Counted from the first letter of the stretch, positions 44,125-54,336 are shown. The stretch is DNA of 64,000 bases from Sphingobium soli (GCF_020782245.1 NZ_JAJGNP010000002.1:339250-403249), one strand, 5' to 3'. The notes: generated by a model from the sequence alone, not told the origin. Program-made: numbers and translations.

Positions 44125-44994
44125 TTGCGGGCGGGGGCGCTGGAGGCAGTGCTGTCGCCCGCGATCGGCGGGTCGCTTACCGGCCTGGCGCTGGATGGCG
44201 TCGACCTGTTGCGAAAGGCTCCGGAAGGAACGACGGATCCACTGGCGATGGCGTGCTTTCCGCTCGTGCCCTACGCCAACCGGATTGCCGACGGTCGCTT
44301 CACCGTCGATGGCGAAGACTATTGGCTGCCCCGCAACTTCGGCGATCATCCGCATAGCATTCATGGCGTTGGCTGGCAGACGAACTGGACGGCGAAGACG
44401 ACAGCTGCGGACCATGTTCTGATGGTGCATGACCATGGCGGCGATGCCGGATGGCCTTGGCGCTATCGGGCGCAACAGGAGGTGCGGCTGACCCCGGCGC
44501 AATTGTCGCTTTCGCTGTCGCTGTTCAACGAGAGCGACCGCCCGATGCCCGCCGGTCTCGGTTTCCATCCCTATTTTGCGGCCGACAAAGAGACGATGCT
44601 GCATTTTGCCGCAGACACAGTCTGGCTTTCGTCCCCGGACATGCTGCCGCAGGATGAGGCGCCGGCGGATATGTTGGGCGATTGGTCGAGCGCGGCGCGG
44701 GTGTCGGGCGACAGTCTGATCGACAATGTCTATGGGGGCTGGGATGGCACCGCGACCGTGCAGCGCGGCGATGGCATCGGGATGAGGATCAGCGCCGTCG
44801 GCGCGCAGTGGCTTCATGTCTATCGGCCACCGGGTGCCGCGTTCTTCTGCCTGGAGCCCGTCAGCCACATGCCCGACGCGATCAATCGCGGCGGCATGAC
44901 AATGCTGGACCCCGGCGATACGGCGAGCCTGCATATGATCATCGCAATCGACAAGAGCGATCAGGCGCTTCCGAAATCCGGCGGGATCGCCTAA
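44125..44994 (+). CDS. Aldose 1-epimerase (mutarotase)
   Basis: About 290 residues, mutarotase family: VPYANRIADGRF, DHPHSIHGVGWQTNW with the catalytic His, and GFHPYFAADKETM with the second His, and the C-terminal catalytic Glu in CLEPVSHMPDA. It interconverts alpha and beta anomers of xylose or another sugar, feeding the xylose dehydrogenase. No ATG is available: TTG at 44125 is used, but the in-frame codons from CTG at 44104, which overlaps the transporter stop, read NTQIITLRAGALEAV, a typical N-terminal strand, so the real start may be there. Confidence 0.85.
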   Translation: MRAGALEAVLSPAIGGSLTGLALDGVDLLRKAPEGTTDPLAMACFPLVPYANRIADGRFTVDGEDYWLPRNFGDHPHSIHGVGWQTNWTAKTTAADHVLMVHDHGGDAGWPWRYRAQQEVRLTPAQLSLSLSLFNESDRPMPAGLGFHPYFAADKETMLHFAADTVWLSSPDMLPQDEAPADMLGDWSSAARVSGDSLIDNVYGGWDGTATVQRGDGIGMRISAVGAQWLHVYRPPGAAFFCLEPVSHMPDAINRGGMTMLDPGDTASLHMIIAIDKSDQALPKSGGIA

Positions 44995-45027
44995 GCTACC
45001 CCAAATGGGCAGTGAGGGTAAACGCCA

Positions 45028-45408
45028 ATGCAATTTCTGCGGACCGCTTTCTGGGTCGTCATAGCTGTGGCGCTCGCCTTCTTTTGCATGGCGAACTATG
45101 TTCCGGTCACGGTGCGGCTGTGGGGCGATCTGGTCATGGAAACCAAGCTGCCGGTGCTGCTGATCGGAGCGTTCCTGCTGGGCGCCTTGCCCTTCTGGAT
45201 AATGGCCCGGGCGACGCGCTGGCGGCTGAAACGTCGGCTCAGCAATACCGAGCGGGCCCTCGCCGCCATGGCGACGGCGCCGGCTCCTAAGGGCATGACG
45301 CCAGCCTCCGACCCGGTACCGGCAGCGCCCGATCCCGGCGCGCCGCCGCCGACATTGTCGCAGGACGATCCATTGCCCTCCACCTCCAGTTCGACAGGCC
45401 CTGCATGA
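45028..45408 (+). CDS. LapA-domain membrane protein
   Basis: A 126-residue protein with two TM helices (about residues 5-25 and 40-62) followed by a basic stretch (RATRWRLKRRL) and a Pro/Ala-rich tail. This is the LapA (DUF1049) layout; E. coli LapA works with LapB in lipopolysaccharide assembly control, but LapB is not near. It overlaps pyrF by four bases (ATGA), a pairing seen also in other alphaproteobacteria. Confidence 0.78.
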   Translation: MQFLRTAFWVVIAVALAFFCMANYVPVTVRLWGDLVMETKLPVLLIGAFLLGALPFWIMARATRWRLKRRLSNTERALAAMATAPAPKGMTPASDPVPAAPDPGAPPPTLSQDDPLPSTSSSTGPA

Positions 45409-46079
45409 CCAGTCCCGTTTACGTCGCCATCGATACGCCCGATCTTGCAAAGGCACAGCATCTGGCCGGTCAAGTGCGGCATCATGTGGGCGGGCTGAAG
45501 CTTGGGCTCGAATTTTTCTGCGCCAATGGGCATCATGGCGTGCATGAGATGACCAAGTTTGGCCTGCCGATCTTCCTCGATCTCAAACTGCACGACATTC
45601 CCAACACGGTCGCCAAGGCGGTGCAGGCGCTGCACATGCTGGAGCCGGCGATTCTGACCGTCCACGCCGCCGGCGGCCGCGCCATGCTGGAGGACGCAAA
45701 GGCTGCGGCAGGCGTCAATACCAAGGTGGTGGCCGTCACCGTGCTGACCAGCCTGGACGATGGCGACCTGAGCGATATCGGCGTGGCTGCAAACGCGCCT
45801 GATCAGGTCCGGCGCCTGGCTGACCTGGCGCAGGACGCAGGGTTGGATGGTATCGTCTGTTCCGGCGAGGAGGTGGCAATGGCGAAGAAGGCCTGGGCCG
45901 ACGGATTTTTTGTCGTGCCAGGCGTTCGTCCTGCAGGTGGCGCAATGGGTGATCAGAAGCGCGCCGTCACGCCGCGCCAGGCGCTCGATAATGGGGCGTC
46001 GATCCTGGTGGTTGGCCGTCCGATCAGTCTGGCGGACGATCCTGACCTGGCGGCGCGCGCGATCGAAGCGACGCTTTGA
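45405..46079 (+). CDS. pyrF: Orotidine 5'-phosphate decarboxylase
   Basis: A 224-residue TIM-barrel enzyme, the last step to UMP. VYVAIDTPDLAKAQHLAG at the start, the catalytic DxKxxD motif in FLDLKLHDIPNTV, and near the C-terminus VVPGVRPAGGAMGDQKR with the phosphate-binding GR (VVGRPIS). Translationally coupled to lapA. A housekeeping gene sitting between the xylose operon and the LacI regulator. Confidence 0.95.
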   Translation: MTSPVYVAIDTPDLAKAQHLAGQVRHHVGGLKLGLEFFCANGHHGVHEMTKFGLPIFLDLKLHDIPNTVAKAVQALHMLEPAILTVHAAGGRAMLEDAKAAAGVNTKVVAVTVLTSLDDGDLSDIGVAANAPDQVRRLADLAQDAGLDGIVCSGEEVAMAKKAWADGFFVVPGVRPAGGAMGDQKRAVTPRQALDNGASILVVGRPISLADDPDLAARAIEATL

Positions 46080-46138
46080 ACCGGCGCTCCTCCGACTTGC
46101 AACATTTTTAAATGGCGACGCGTAAACTCTCCGCCAAC

Positions 46139-47215
46139 TCAGGGCGCCGGACGTTGTCTTGGGCGCGATCGAGGCGCGGCGTCGGATTGGCGACGAACAA
46201 GATCGTGATCAAGCACCAGATGCGCTGCCGCCTCGATCGATTGGCTGCGGCGGGTCTTAAGCTGCCGAACCAGCACTTCAACCGCAGCCCGCGCCATGGC
46301 GCTGATCGGCTGGCGGATCGTGGTTAGTTCCGGCCAGATGGTGGTGGCGAGCGAGGTATCGTCGAAGCCGCAGACCGTTAGATCGCCGGGCACGTCAAGA
46401 CCCGAACGATGCGCTATTGCGACCGTCGCAGCAGCCATGTCGTCATTGCTGGCGAAGATGGCGGTCGGCGGCTCTGCCAGCGACAGGATATGTTCCGCGG
46501 CGTCCAGGCCCGACCGATAGGTGAAATAGCCTTGCGCGATGAGTTCGTCCTCCACCGGCAGGCCGGCCTCGCCAAGCGCCTGGACGTAGCCTTCGAACCG
46601 GCGCGTGCTGGCGCTCTGGTTGGGGTTGCCCTTGATGAAACCAATGCGCGCATGCCCTAACGCAATAAGATGGCGGGTCATTTCATAGGCGGCCTGCCGG
46701 TCGTCGATGCTGACCGCGGCAAGATCGGACGGCGGGCGGCCGGTTGCGACCGCCACCGCCGGGATTCCGGCTCGGCCCAGCGCCTGGACCATGTCATCAT
46801 GGTCGCACAGCGGCGGTGGCAGGATCACGCCATCGATGCGCCCGCGCTCCAGATGCGCCACGACGTCAGCGATCGCGGTTTCCTCGTCCCATTTTTCCAC
46901 CACCAGGTCGATGCCGCTGCGGCTGGCCTGATCCAGGCTGCCGACCAGAAATTCGCTAAGATAGGAGGAGGAGGGGTTGGAATAGAGAAGCCCGACACGA
47001 ATTTCATCGCCGCCAGCCAGCATTCGCGCCGCTGCACTGGGCGCATAATTCATGGCGGCAATTGCGGCTTCAACCTTGGCGCGCGTTTCCGGCCGAACAA
47101 CCTGTTCGCCATTGATCACGCGCGACACCGTCATCGGCGAAACACCGGCATGTCGCGCGACGTCGTTGATCGTAGGAGCATTGCGCTGGCGGCGGGAAGA
47201 GCGGGTGTCGGTCAA
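46139..47215 (-). CDS. LacI-family transcriptional regulator, candidate XylR
   Basis: A 358-residue LacI-type repressor. Helix-turn-helix and hinge helix: INDVARHAGVSPMTVSRVING (residues 16-36) and YAPSAAARMLAGG. The sugar-binding domain follows (VGLLYSNPSSSYLSEF, TAIFASNDDMAAATVAIA, CGFDDTSLATTIWPELTTIRQP). It lies in the middle of the xylan locus, and TGGTAGCGYTATCA operators occur before xylX and before the GH3 operon, so it is the best candidate for the xylose/xylan regulator. C-terminal 20 residues are Arg/Pro-rich. Confidence 0.88.
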   Translation of the reverse strand: MTDTRSSRRQRNAPTINDVARHAGVSPMTVSRVINGEQVVRPETRAKVEAAIAAMNYAPSAAARMLAGGDEIRVGLLYSNPSSSYLSEFLVGSLDQASRSGIDLVVEKWDEETAIADVVAHLERGRIDGVILPPPLCDHDDMVQALGRAGIPAVAVATGRPPSDLAAVSIDDRQAAYEMTRHLIALGHARIGFIKGNPNQSASTRRFEGYVQALGEAGLPVEDELIAQGYFTYRSGLDAAEHILSLAEPPTAIFASNDDMAAATVAIAHRSGLDVPGDLTVCGFDDTSLATTIWPELTTIRQPISAMARAAVEVLVRQLKTRRSQSIEAAAHLVLDHDLVRRQSDAAPRSRPRQRPAP

Positions 47216-47235
47216 CGGCGGCGGCTTTCGTGAAA

Positions 47236-47258
47236 TATTATATTGAGCCTTGGTAACG
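47236..47258 (-). promoter_or_regulatory. Putative promoter of the LacI-type regulator
   Basis: On the minus strand TATAAT (47242-47237) lies 22 bases before the ATG at 47215. A half-site-like TGGTAACG (47251-47258, plus strand) overlaps the -35 area and resembles the operator half TGGTAGCG, suggesting autoregulation. Weak. Confidence 0.4.
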
Positions 47259-47287
47259 ACAACCGCTCCCTTTGTAGAATCGAAAAA

Positions 47288-49429
47288 TCAATGATGGCCC
47301 GGCGCGTACGGGAAACTCTGTGCCTTGTACCAGTCCAGGTCATGCGCCGGGGCCATGGCATCTGCCGGCAGCGGGAGGTGATTGATCGATTGAAAATAGG
47401 CGATGCTGGCGTCGCGCCACCATTGCGCCTCCCGATGCTGGATCGCCAGGAAGGCTTCGGTCTGGGCAAAGCGTTCCGCATCGACCAGCGGGCGAAGGCC
47501 CTCCCAAGTCCGCTGCATGCCGGCCACGTAGGCGACGCCGTGATCATAACGATGCACAAGGCCGTTCCAGAGTGTCTCGCCGGACTTGAGGCGATAGTCC
47601 CACGGCAGATGATGGAACCAGAGCAATTCGCTTTCCGGCGTCGTGGCTGGGTTCGCGAGACGCCGTGCTATGACCGGCGCATATTGGGCGATTGCATTAC
47701 TGCCGCTTTTGGTCCGGTCAAAGCCGATCCCGTCCGCGTCCGCCTTGTGATAATAGACGGGGTTCCATTCCGGGCGGGCCAGATCCGAAACCCAGGGCGC
47801 CGGGCCATAATGATGCCCGGTGGCCATGACATGGGCGAGGCCCAGCGGCGTCATGTAATCGACCGCCGCCTCACGCGAACCCATCATCATGGCGACGACC
47901 GGATCGACAAGACGCGGGTCGGGCGAAAATGTCATGGCGGTCCATTCGCGCGCTATGGCGTTGGCAGACAAGCCCGGATCCCAAGCAAGGCGGCCAAAGG
48001 CATACCAGTCCGCCTGGTTGAAGATCGAGCCGCTCCAGTCACGGTCGACCCCGATATTGGCGACGCCGGCGATGCCAGTCAGCTTGTGCCCGTCCAGCGA
48101 TCCGTCGATGACTTTCGCGACCGTAGAGCCCTTGCCCTTGGCATAGGTGTCCGCGTCGAGCGCTTCTTCAAATAGCGGGCCAAGATAGGTGAGGTGGGTA
48201 GACTGGCCGAGATATTCCTTGGTGATCTGGAATTCCATCATCAGCGGCGTCTTGGGCATTGCGCCGAACAGGGGATGGAAAGGCTCGCGCGGCTGAAAGT
48301 CGATCGCGCCATTTTTGACCTGCACGAGCACATTGTCGGCAAATTGCCCGTCGAGCGGCTTGAAATCATCATAGGCCTGCTTGGCCCGGTCATCCGGATT
48401 ATCGTGCGCATAGACGAAGGCGCGCCACATCACGATGCCGCCATGGGGTTTCACGGCGGCAGCCAGCATATTGGCCCCGTCGGCATGGGTACGATCATAG
48501 TCTTGAGGGCCAGGCTGGCCTTCGCTGTTAGCTTTGACCAGGAAGCCGCCGAAATCGGGGATAGCCCGATATATCTCGCTGGCCTTGGCTTTCCACCATG
48601 CGGCGACCTGGGCGTCCAGCGGATCGGCCGTCTTCAGACCGTCGAGTTCCATCGGCGCGGTCCATTTGACCGACAGATACACCTTGATGCCGTAAGGCCG
48701 GAATATGTCTGCCAGGGCCGCCGCCTTGGCGATATAGGGCGCGCTCAGGCTCTCTGCCTTCGCGTTCACGTTGTTGAGCACGGTGCCGTTGATGCCGATG
48801 GAGGCGTTGGCGCGCGCATAGTCGGTGTAGCGCGGACCCTTATAGTCCGGCAGACGCCACCAGTCCCATATCGACATGCCGGCATAACCGCGCTCCACCG
48901 TACCATCGAGATTGTCCCAGTGGTTCAGAAGGCGCAGGCCGATGCGCGGCGCGCTGCGAATGTCGAGCCGGTCAAGCGGGGCGTTCGTCTGGGCAAGGCG
49001 CAGCCAGTGGAAGGCGCCGTGCAACAAGCCGATGTCGCTGTTTGCGGCAATCAGCGTCACCGGTTGACCGCCCCGGTCGATGGACCGGATGGCATAGCCC
49101 TCCGCGCCAAGCCCCTTCAGGGATAATGGGATGCCGGGCGCTGAGCGAGGCGTCGCCAGCCAGAGCGCTCCGGCGGTCGGCGTGGTCGCGAGCGTGGGCG
49201 CGCTTCCGGTCATATGCGCAACGGCACGCTGCAATTCCCGTGTGGCGACTTCCATGGTTGAGCCATTTTCCACAGGCACGATGGTGCGGGCGTGGGCGCT
49301 GATGTCCGCAGCGCGGGCCTGCTCCGCCGGGGCATAACGCAGCCACAGATCATAGCCGTCTTCCGCCCGAACGGGCAGAGCCAGCATCGCCATGACCATG
49401 GCCATCATATAGCAGAACAGGCGCGCCAT
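47288..49429 (-). CDS. Alpha-glucuronidase, glycoside hydrolase family 67
   Basis: A 713-residue exported enzyme that removes (methyl)glucuronic acid from xylo-oligosaccharides. Start at 49429 (AGGAGAGGG upstream), signal peptide MARLFCYMMAMVMAMLALPVRA. Family wording includes GLRLLNHWDNLDGTVERGYAG, LNNVNAKAESLSAPYI, YLSVKWTAPMELDGLKTADP and FGGFLVKANSEGQPGPQDY with the acid Glu; RTHADGANMLA follows. Downstream is the LacI-type regulator on the same strand. The sugar released, glucuronate, feeds the plus-strand uronate genes. Confidence 0.93.
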   Translation of the reverse strand: MARLFCYMMAMVMAMLALPVRAEDGYDLWLRYAPAEQARAADISAHARTIVPVENGSTMEVATRELQRAVAHMTGSAPTLATTPTAGALWLATPRSAPGIPLSLKGLGAEGYAIRSIDRGGQPVTLIAANSDIGLLHGAFHWLRLAQTNAPLDRLDIRSAPRIGLRLLNHWDNLDGTVERGYAGMSIWDWWRLPDYKGPRYTDYARANASIGINGTVLNNVNAKAESLSAPYIAKAAALADIFRPYGIKVYLSVKWTAPMELDGLKTADPLDAQVAAWWKAKASEIYRAIPDFGGFLVKANSEGQPGPQDYDRTHADGANMLAAAVKPHGGIVMWRAFVYAHDNPDDRAKQAYDDFKPLDGQFADNVLVQVKNGAIDFQPREPFHPLFGAMPKTPLMMEFQITKEYLGQSTHLTYLGPLFEEALDADTYAKGKGSTVAKVIDGSLDGHKLTGIAGVANIGVDRDWSGSIFNQADWYAFGRLAWDPGLSANAIAREWTAMTFSPDPRLVDPVVAMMMGSREAAVDYMTPLGLAHVMATGHHYGPAPWVSDLARPEWNPVYYHKADADGIGFDRTKSGSNAIAQYAPVIARRLANPATTPESELLWFHHLPWDYRLKSGETLWNGLVHRYDHGVAYVAGMQRTWEGLRPLVDAERFAQTEAFLAIQHREAQWWRDASIAYFQSINHLPLPADAMAPAHDLDWYKAQSFPYAPGHH

Positions 49430-49479
49430 CACTTTTCCCTCTCCTCTTATCCACTGGCGTGTCGGCGACAGGAACTGCA

Positions 49480-49518
49480 TTGACAAGCCGGGTTTCTGCC
49501 GCGATGGTAGCGTTATCA
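49480..49518 (+). promoter_or_regulatory. Promoter and XylR-type operator before the GH3/uronate operon
   Basis: TTGACA (49480-49485), 19 bases, then TGGTAGCGTTATCA (49505-49518), 13 of 14 identical to the operator in front of xylX and with the same distance to TTGACA. It lies in the intergenic region shared with the alpha-glucuronidase gene (minus strand). Confidence 0.65.
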
Positions 49519-49574
49519 GCTGATGGGCTGCAAGCGAAAACCGTGTCGAGCGGCAAAAAGGGGAGAGGGGCCAG

Positions 49575-51950
49575 GTGATCGGTAGCTGCAAGATTTTGGG
49601 GGCTGCATCCTTGCTGGCGATCGGGATGGCGTCGACGTTCGCGCCGATGGAATCCGTGCGCGCGGCACAGGATCAGCGGCCGCTCTACAAGGATGCGTCC
49701 GCACCGGTCGAAGCGCGGATCGACGACTTGATCGGGCGCATGTCGCTGGACGAGAAGATCGCCCAAATCACCACTGTGTGGGAAAGCAAGACCCAGATTT
49801 TCGACGATCATTTGGAGCTCGATCCTGCAAGGCTCGCGGCGCGCTATCCCAATGGTTTGGGTCATTTCACGCGGCCGTCCGACGCCAAAGGCGCGGTCAG
49901 TCCACGCGTTGCCCGGGGTCGCGACCCCCGCCAGACCGTTGCGCTGGTCAACGCTTTGCAAAAATGGGCGATGACGCAGACCCGCCTGGGCATTCCGATC
50001 CTGTTCCATGAAGAAGGTTTGCATGGTTACGCTGCGGTGGGCGCTACCAGCTTCCCGCAATCGATCGCGCTCGCGTCGTCCTGGGACCCGCATCTGGTGC
50101 AGCAGGTGAACAGCGTGATCGCGCGCGAAATCCGCGTTCGGGGCGTGCCGATGGTGCTGTCGCCCGTGATCGACATCGCGCGCGACCCACGCTGGGGGCG
50201 GATCGAGGAAACCTATGGCGAGGACCCCTATCTGGTCGGCGAAATGGGAGTCGCGGCGGTGGAGGGGTTACAGGGCGAGGGTCGGTCGCATGACTTGCGC
50301 CCCGGCAAGGTATTCGCGACCCTCAAGCATCTCACCGGCCATGGCCAACCGGAGAGCGGCACCAATGTTGGGCCTGCCCCGATTTCGGAACGCGAACTGC
50401 GCGAAAATTTCTTTCCACCGTTCGAGCAAGTGGTGAAGCGCACCGGCATCAACGCGGTGATGGCCAGCTATAATGAGATTGATGGCGTGCCAAGCCACAT
50501 GAACCGCTGGCTGCTGGACGATGTGCTGCGCGGGGAATGGGGCTTTCGTGGCGCGGTTGTGTCCGATTATTCGGGTGTCGATCAGTTGATGAACATCCAC
50601 CATGTCGCGGGCAGTCTGGATGAGGCCGCTCGGCGGGCTCTGGATGCGGGGGTGGACGCGGACCTGCCTGAAGGATTGTCCTATGCCACGTTCGGCGATC
50701 AGGTCCGCGCGGGCAAGGTCAGCGAGGCGCAAATCGACAAGGCCGTGCGGCGCATGCTGGAATTGAAGTTCCGCGCTGGCCTGTTCGAGCATCCCTATGC
50801 AGATGCGGCGCAGGCAGTAGCGCTTACCAATGACGCGGAGGCGCGCGCGCTAGCCCGCACCGCGGCGCAGCGGTCGATCACATTGCTGAAGAATGACGGC
50901 ATGCTGCCTTTGAAGGTGGAAGGGTCGATCGCGGTCATCGGGCCGAGCGCGGCGGTGGCGCGGCTGGGCGGCTATTACGGGCAGCCGCCGCATGTCGTTT
51001 CCATTCTGGACGGCATCAAGGCCAGGGTTGGCGATCGCGCACGCATCGTCTTTGCGCAGGGCGTAAAGATCACGGAAGATGACGACTGGTGGGCGGACAA
51101 GGTTGACAAGGCCGACCCGGCGGAGAATCGCCGCTTGATCGCGCAGGCGGTGGAGGCTGCCCGGAATGTCGATCGCATCGTGCTGACGCTGGGCGATACC
51201 GAGCAATCGAGCCGGGAGGGCTGGGCCGCCAATCATCTGGGCGACCGGCCCAGTCTGGATCTGGTCGGGGAGCAGCAGGAACTGTTCGACGCCCTTAAGA
51301 CGCTGGGCAAGCCAATCACTGTCGTGCTCATCAACGGTAGGCCCGCTTCCACGGTCAAGGTCAGCGAAGAAGCCAATGCCCTGCTGGAGGGCTGGTATTT
51401 GGGCGAGCAGGGCGGCCATGCGGTCGCCGACATATTGTTTGGCGATGTCAATCCGGGCGGCAAGTTGCCGGTCACAGTGCCGCGTTCGGTCGGGCAATTG
51501 CCGGCCTTCTACAATGTGAAGCCAAGCGCGGGCCGCGGCTATCTGTTCGACACGAATGCGCCGCTTTATCCCTTTGGCTTTGGCCTTAGCTATACGAACT
51601 TCACCTTGTCCCCGCCGCGTCTCGCGCAGTCCAGCATCGGGCCGGGCGGCACCACCAGCGTGACCGTCGATGTCCGCAACGATGGCGCGCGCGAAGGCGA
51701 CGAGGTTGTCCAGCTCTACATCCATGACAAGGTAAGTTCCGTCACGCGACCCATCAAGGAATTGAAGGGATTTGAGCGTGTGTCCCTCAAACCCGGAGAG
51801 GTGCGCACGGTGCGCTTCACCATCACGCCCGAGAGCCTTCAGATGTGGAACGACAAGATGCACCGAGTGGTCGAACCGGGCGAGTTCGAGATCATGACCG
51901 GAAACAGTTCGGTCGCCTTGCAGTCCACCACCCTGACGGTGACGCCATGA
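49575..51950 (+). CDS. GH3 beta-xylosidase/beta-glucosidase, first copy
   Basis: A 791-residue exported glycosidase, start GTG at 49575 with AAAAGGGGAGAGG upstream. Signal peptide to about residue 30 (SVRAAQ). The GH3 N-terminal barrel has [44 protein letters not shown], and the nucleophile Asp331 in VVSDYSGV. The C-terminal alpha/beta and fibronectin-type domains follow ([22 protein letters not shown]). Substrate (xylobiose or cellobiose) is inferred from context. Operator upstream; its stop overlaps the next start (ATGA). Confidence 0.92.
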   Translation: MIGSCKILGAASLLAIGMASTFAPMESVRAAQDQRPLYKDASAPVEARIDDLIGRMSLDEKIAQITTVWESKTQIFDDHLELDPARLAARYPNGLGHFTRPSDAKGAVSPRVARGRDPRQTVALVNALQKWAMTQTRLGIPILFHEEGLHGYAAVGATSFPQSIALASSWDPHLVQQVNSVIAREIRVRGVPMVLSPVIDIARDPRWGRIEETYGEDPYLVGEMGVAAVEGLQGEGRSHDLRPGKVFATLKHLTGHGQPESGTNVGPAPISERELRENFFPPFEQVVKRTGINAVMASYNEIDGVPSHMNRWLLDDVLRGEWGFRGAVVSDYSGVDQLMNIHHVAGSLDEAARRALDAGVDADLPEGLSYATFGDQVRAGKVSEAQIDKAVRRMLELKFRAGLFEHPYADAAQAVALTNDAEARALARTAAQRSITLLKNDGMLPLKVEGSIAVIGPSAAVARLGGYYGQPPHVVSILDGIKARVGDRARIVFAQGVKITEDDDWWADKVDKADPAENRRLIAQAVEAARNVDRIVLTLGDTEQSSREGWAANHLGDRPSLDLVGEQQELFDALKTLGKPITVVLINGRPASTVKVSEEANALLEGWYLGEQGGHAVADILFGDVNPGGKLPVTVPRSVGQLPAFYNVKPSAGRGYLFDTNAPLYPFGFGLSYTNFTLSPPRLAQSSIGPGGTTSVTVDVRNDGAREGDEVVQLYIHDKVSSVTRPIKELKGFERVSLKPGEVRTVRFTITPESLQMWNDKMHRVVEPGEFEIMTGNSSVALQSTTLTVTP

Positions 51951-54322
51951 GCGCCGGTTTCGCACGCCGGCAGGCACTGGGGCTGATGGCGTCCACATCC
52001 CTGCTTGCGGCCGTCCCCGCAGCTGCGGCCAAAAAGAGGGGGCCGCTCTATAAGGATGCGGGTGCGCCGGTAGACCTGCGCGTAAGCGATCTTTTGAGCC
52101 GGATGACGCTGGAGGAAAAGGTCGGCCAGATCATCGCGCTTTGGGCCACGAAGGCTGAAGTGATGGACGATCTGACCTTCTCCCCGACCAAGGCAAGTGA
52201 AGCCTATCCCGCCAGTTTCGGCCAGATCACGCGACCGTCTGACCGACGGGGCGCGCCGAACGGATCGACGCAGGCTGGGGGTGTCGGCGCGCGCTGGCGC
52301 ACGCCCCGGGACACGGTCGACTTCATCGAAGCCGTGCAGAGATGGGCGATCGAGAAAACCCGCCTGGGCATTCCGGTGCTGTTTCATGAAGAATCGCTGC
52401 ATGGCTATATGGCGACCGACGCCACCATGTTCCCCATGGCCATCGGCATGGCGGGCAGCTTCGACCGGGACCTGATGCGCGAGGTTCAGGCCGTGATTGC
52501 GCGTGAAGTCCGGGCGCGCGGCGTCCATCTGGCACTGTCGCCGGTGGTGGACATTGCCCGCGATCCGCGCTGGGGGCGGATCGCGGAGACGTTTGGCGAG
52601 GATCCTTATCTGTGCGGCGAAATGGGCGTGGCGGCGGTGCTGGGCCTGCAAGGCGAAAGCAAGCAGATCGGCCCTGACAAGGTGATGGCAACGCTCAAGC
52701 ATATGACGGGCCATGGCCAGCCGCAAAGTGGCGAGAATATCGCGCCGGCGCCGATCAGCCAGCGCGAGTTGCGGGAAAATTTCTTCCCGCCTTTCCGCGC
52801 GGTGGTGAAGCGCACCGGCATTGCCGCGGTGATGCCCAGCTATAACGAGATAGACGGTGTGCCCTCGCACCAGAACAGGTGGTTGCTGGGCGACATATTG
52901 CGCGGCGAGTGGCATTTCGACGGGGCGGTGGTGAGCGACTATGGCGCCGTGCCGGAACTCGACACCATTCATCATGTTCAGCCAGATCTGGAAGCAGCGG
53001 CGCGGGCTGCGTTGCGCGCAGGCGTCGATTGTGAATTGCCCGACGGCATCGGTTTTCGCACCTTGGTCGAGCAGGTTCGCAGCGGGAAAGTGCCGCTTGA
53101 GGCTGTCGATCTTGCCGCACGGCGCATGTTGACGCTCAAGGTCCGCGCAGGCCTGTTTGAAAATCCCTGGCCGCGACGGGACTGGGACACATTGACCGGC
53201 AACGCAGAAGCGCGCGCGCTGGCGCTAAAGGCTGCACATCGGTCCATTGCCCTCCTGAAGAATGACGGGACATTGCCGCTGACCGCCGGAGCGCATCGGC
53301 GCGTTGCCGTCATCGGGCCGAATGCGGCCATTGCACGTCTGGGCGGCTATTCTTCCATCCCGCGGCAAACGGTGTCTCTGCTGGATGGCGTCAGAGCCAA
53401 GCTCGCCGGAAAGGCAGAGGTAGTGCATGCGCAAGGCGTGTTCATCACGCAAAGCGAAGACCGATCCGTGGACGAGGTGCTGCTGGCAGACCCGATGAAA
53501 AACCGTGCGCTGATCGCCGAGGCCGTCGAGGTCGCGACGGGTGCAGATATCATCATCCTGGCGATCGGCGACACCGAACAGACAAGCCGTGAAGGGTTTG
53601 CGAAAAACCATCTGGGTGATCGCACGAGCCTGGACCTGGTGGGCGAGCAGAATGACTTGTTCGCCGCAATGAAGGCTACCGGCAAACCCGTGATCGTCTG
53701 CGCGATCAACGGCCGCCCGCCAAGCTACCCGGCAGTCGTGGATGGCTGCAATGCCTTGCTGGAATGCTGGTATCCGGGGCAGAAGGGCGGCACCGCCATG
53801 GCAGATATTCTGTTCGGGGACGTCAATCCCGGAGCGAAGCTGCCCGTCACGGTGGCGCGCGATGCGGGACAGGTGCCCATTTTCTACAACCGCAAGCCAA
53901 GCGCGCGGCGGGGCTATGTGTTCGAGGATATATCGCCGCTTTTCCCATTCGGATTTGGCCTTAGCTACACCCGCTTTGATATTGGGACGCCAAGGCTTTC
54001 CTCCGAGAGGATCGGCACGGGGGGGAGTGTCGCGGTTGAGGTCGATGTGCGCAATGTCGGCGATCGACAGGGCGACGAGATCGTTCAGATCTATGTCCGC
54101 GACCAGACGGCGAGCGTCACCCGCCCGATCAAGGAATTGAAGGGCTTTGAGCGCGTTACCCTGGCTCCCGGCGAAACCAGGACGGTGCGTATCCTCCTTG
54201 GCCCAGACGCCTTTTCGCTCTGGAATCTCGATATGGAGGAAGTGGTCGAACCGGGCCTTTTCGACATCATGGTCGGGCCGGACAGCGAAACCCTCCAATC
54301 CGTCACGCTCGAAATCATCTGA
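51947..54322 (+). CDS. GH3 beta-xylosidase/beta-glucosidase, second copy
   Basis: A 791-residue paralogue, identical in length to the upstream gene, with nucleophile Asp at the same number (331, in VVSDYGAV). The N-terminus [20 protein letters not shown] has a twin-arginine-like start, unlike the plain Sec signal of the first copy. Motifs match those of the first copy ([54 protein letters not shown]). ATG at 51947 overlaps the first gene's TGA. The start upstream at 51845 is rejected as an unrelated head. Confidence 0.92.
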   Translation: MSAGFARRQALGLMASTSLLAAVPAAAAKKRGPLYKDAGAPVDLRVSDLLSRMTLEEKVGQIIALWATKAEVMDDLTFSPTKASEAYPASFGQITRPSDRRGAPNGSTQAGGVGARWRTPRDTVDFIEAVQRWAIEKTRLGIPVLFHEESLHGYMATDATMFPMAIGMAGSFDRDLMREVQAVIAREVRARGVHLALSPVVDIARDPRWGRIAETFGEDPYLCGEMGVAAVLGLQGESKQIGPDKVMATLKHMTGHGQPQSGENIAPAPISQRELRENFFPPFRAVVKRTGIAAVMPSYNEIDGVPSHQNRWLLGDILRGEWHFDGAVVSDYGAVPELDTIHHVQPDLEAAARAALRAGVDCELPDGIGFRTLVEQVRSGKVPLEAVDLAARRMLTLKVRAGLFENPWPRRDWDTLTGNAEARALALKAAHRSIALLKNDGTLPLTAGAHRRVAVIGPNAAIARLGGYSSIPRQTVSLLDGVRAKLAGKAEVVHAQGVFITQSEDRSVDEVLLADPMKNRALIAEAVEVATGADIIILAIGDTEQTSREGFAKNHLGDRTSLDLVGEQNDLFAAMKATGKPVIVCAINGRPPSYPAVVDGCNALLECWYPGQKGGTAMADILFGDVNPGAKLPVTVARDAGQVPIFYNRKPSARRGYVFEDISPLFPFGFGLSYTRFDIGTPRLSSERIGTGGSVAVEVDVRNVGDRQGDEIVQIYVRDQTASVTRPIKELKGFERVTLAPGETRTVRILLGPDAFSLWNLDMEEVVEPGLFDIMVGPDSETLQSVTLEII

Positions 54323-54336
54323 ACAGGACTGCCCTC

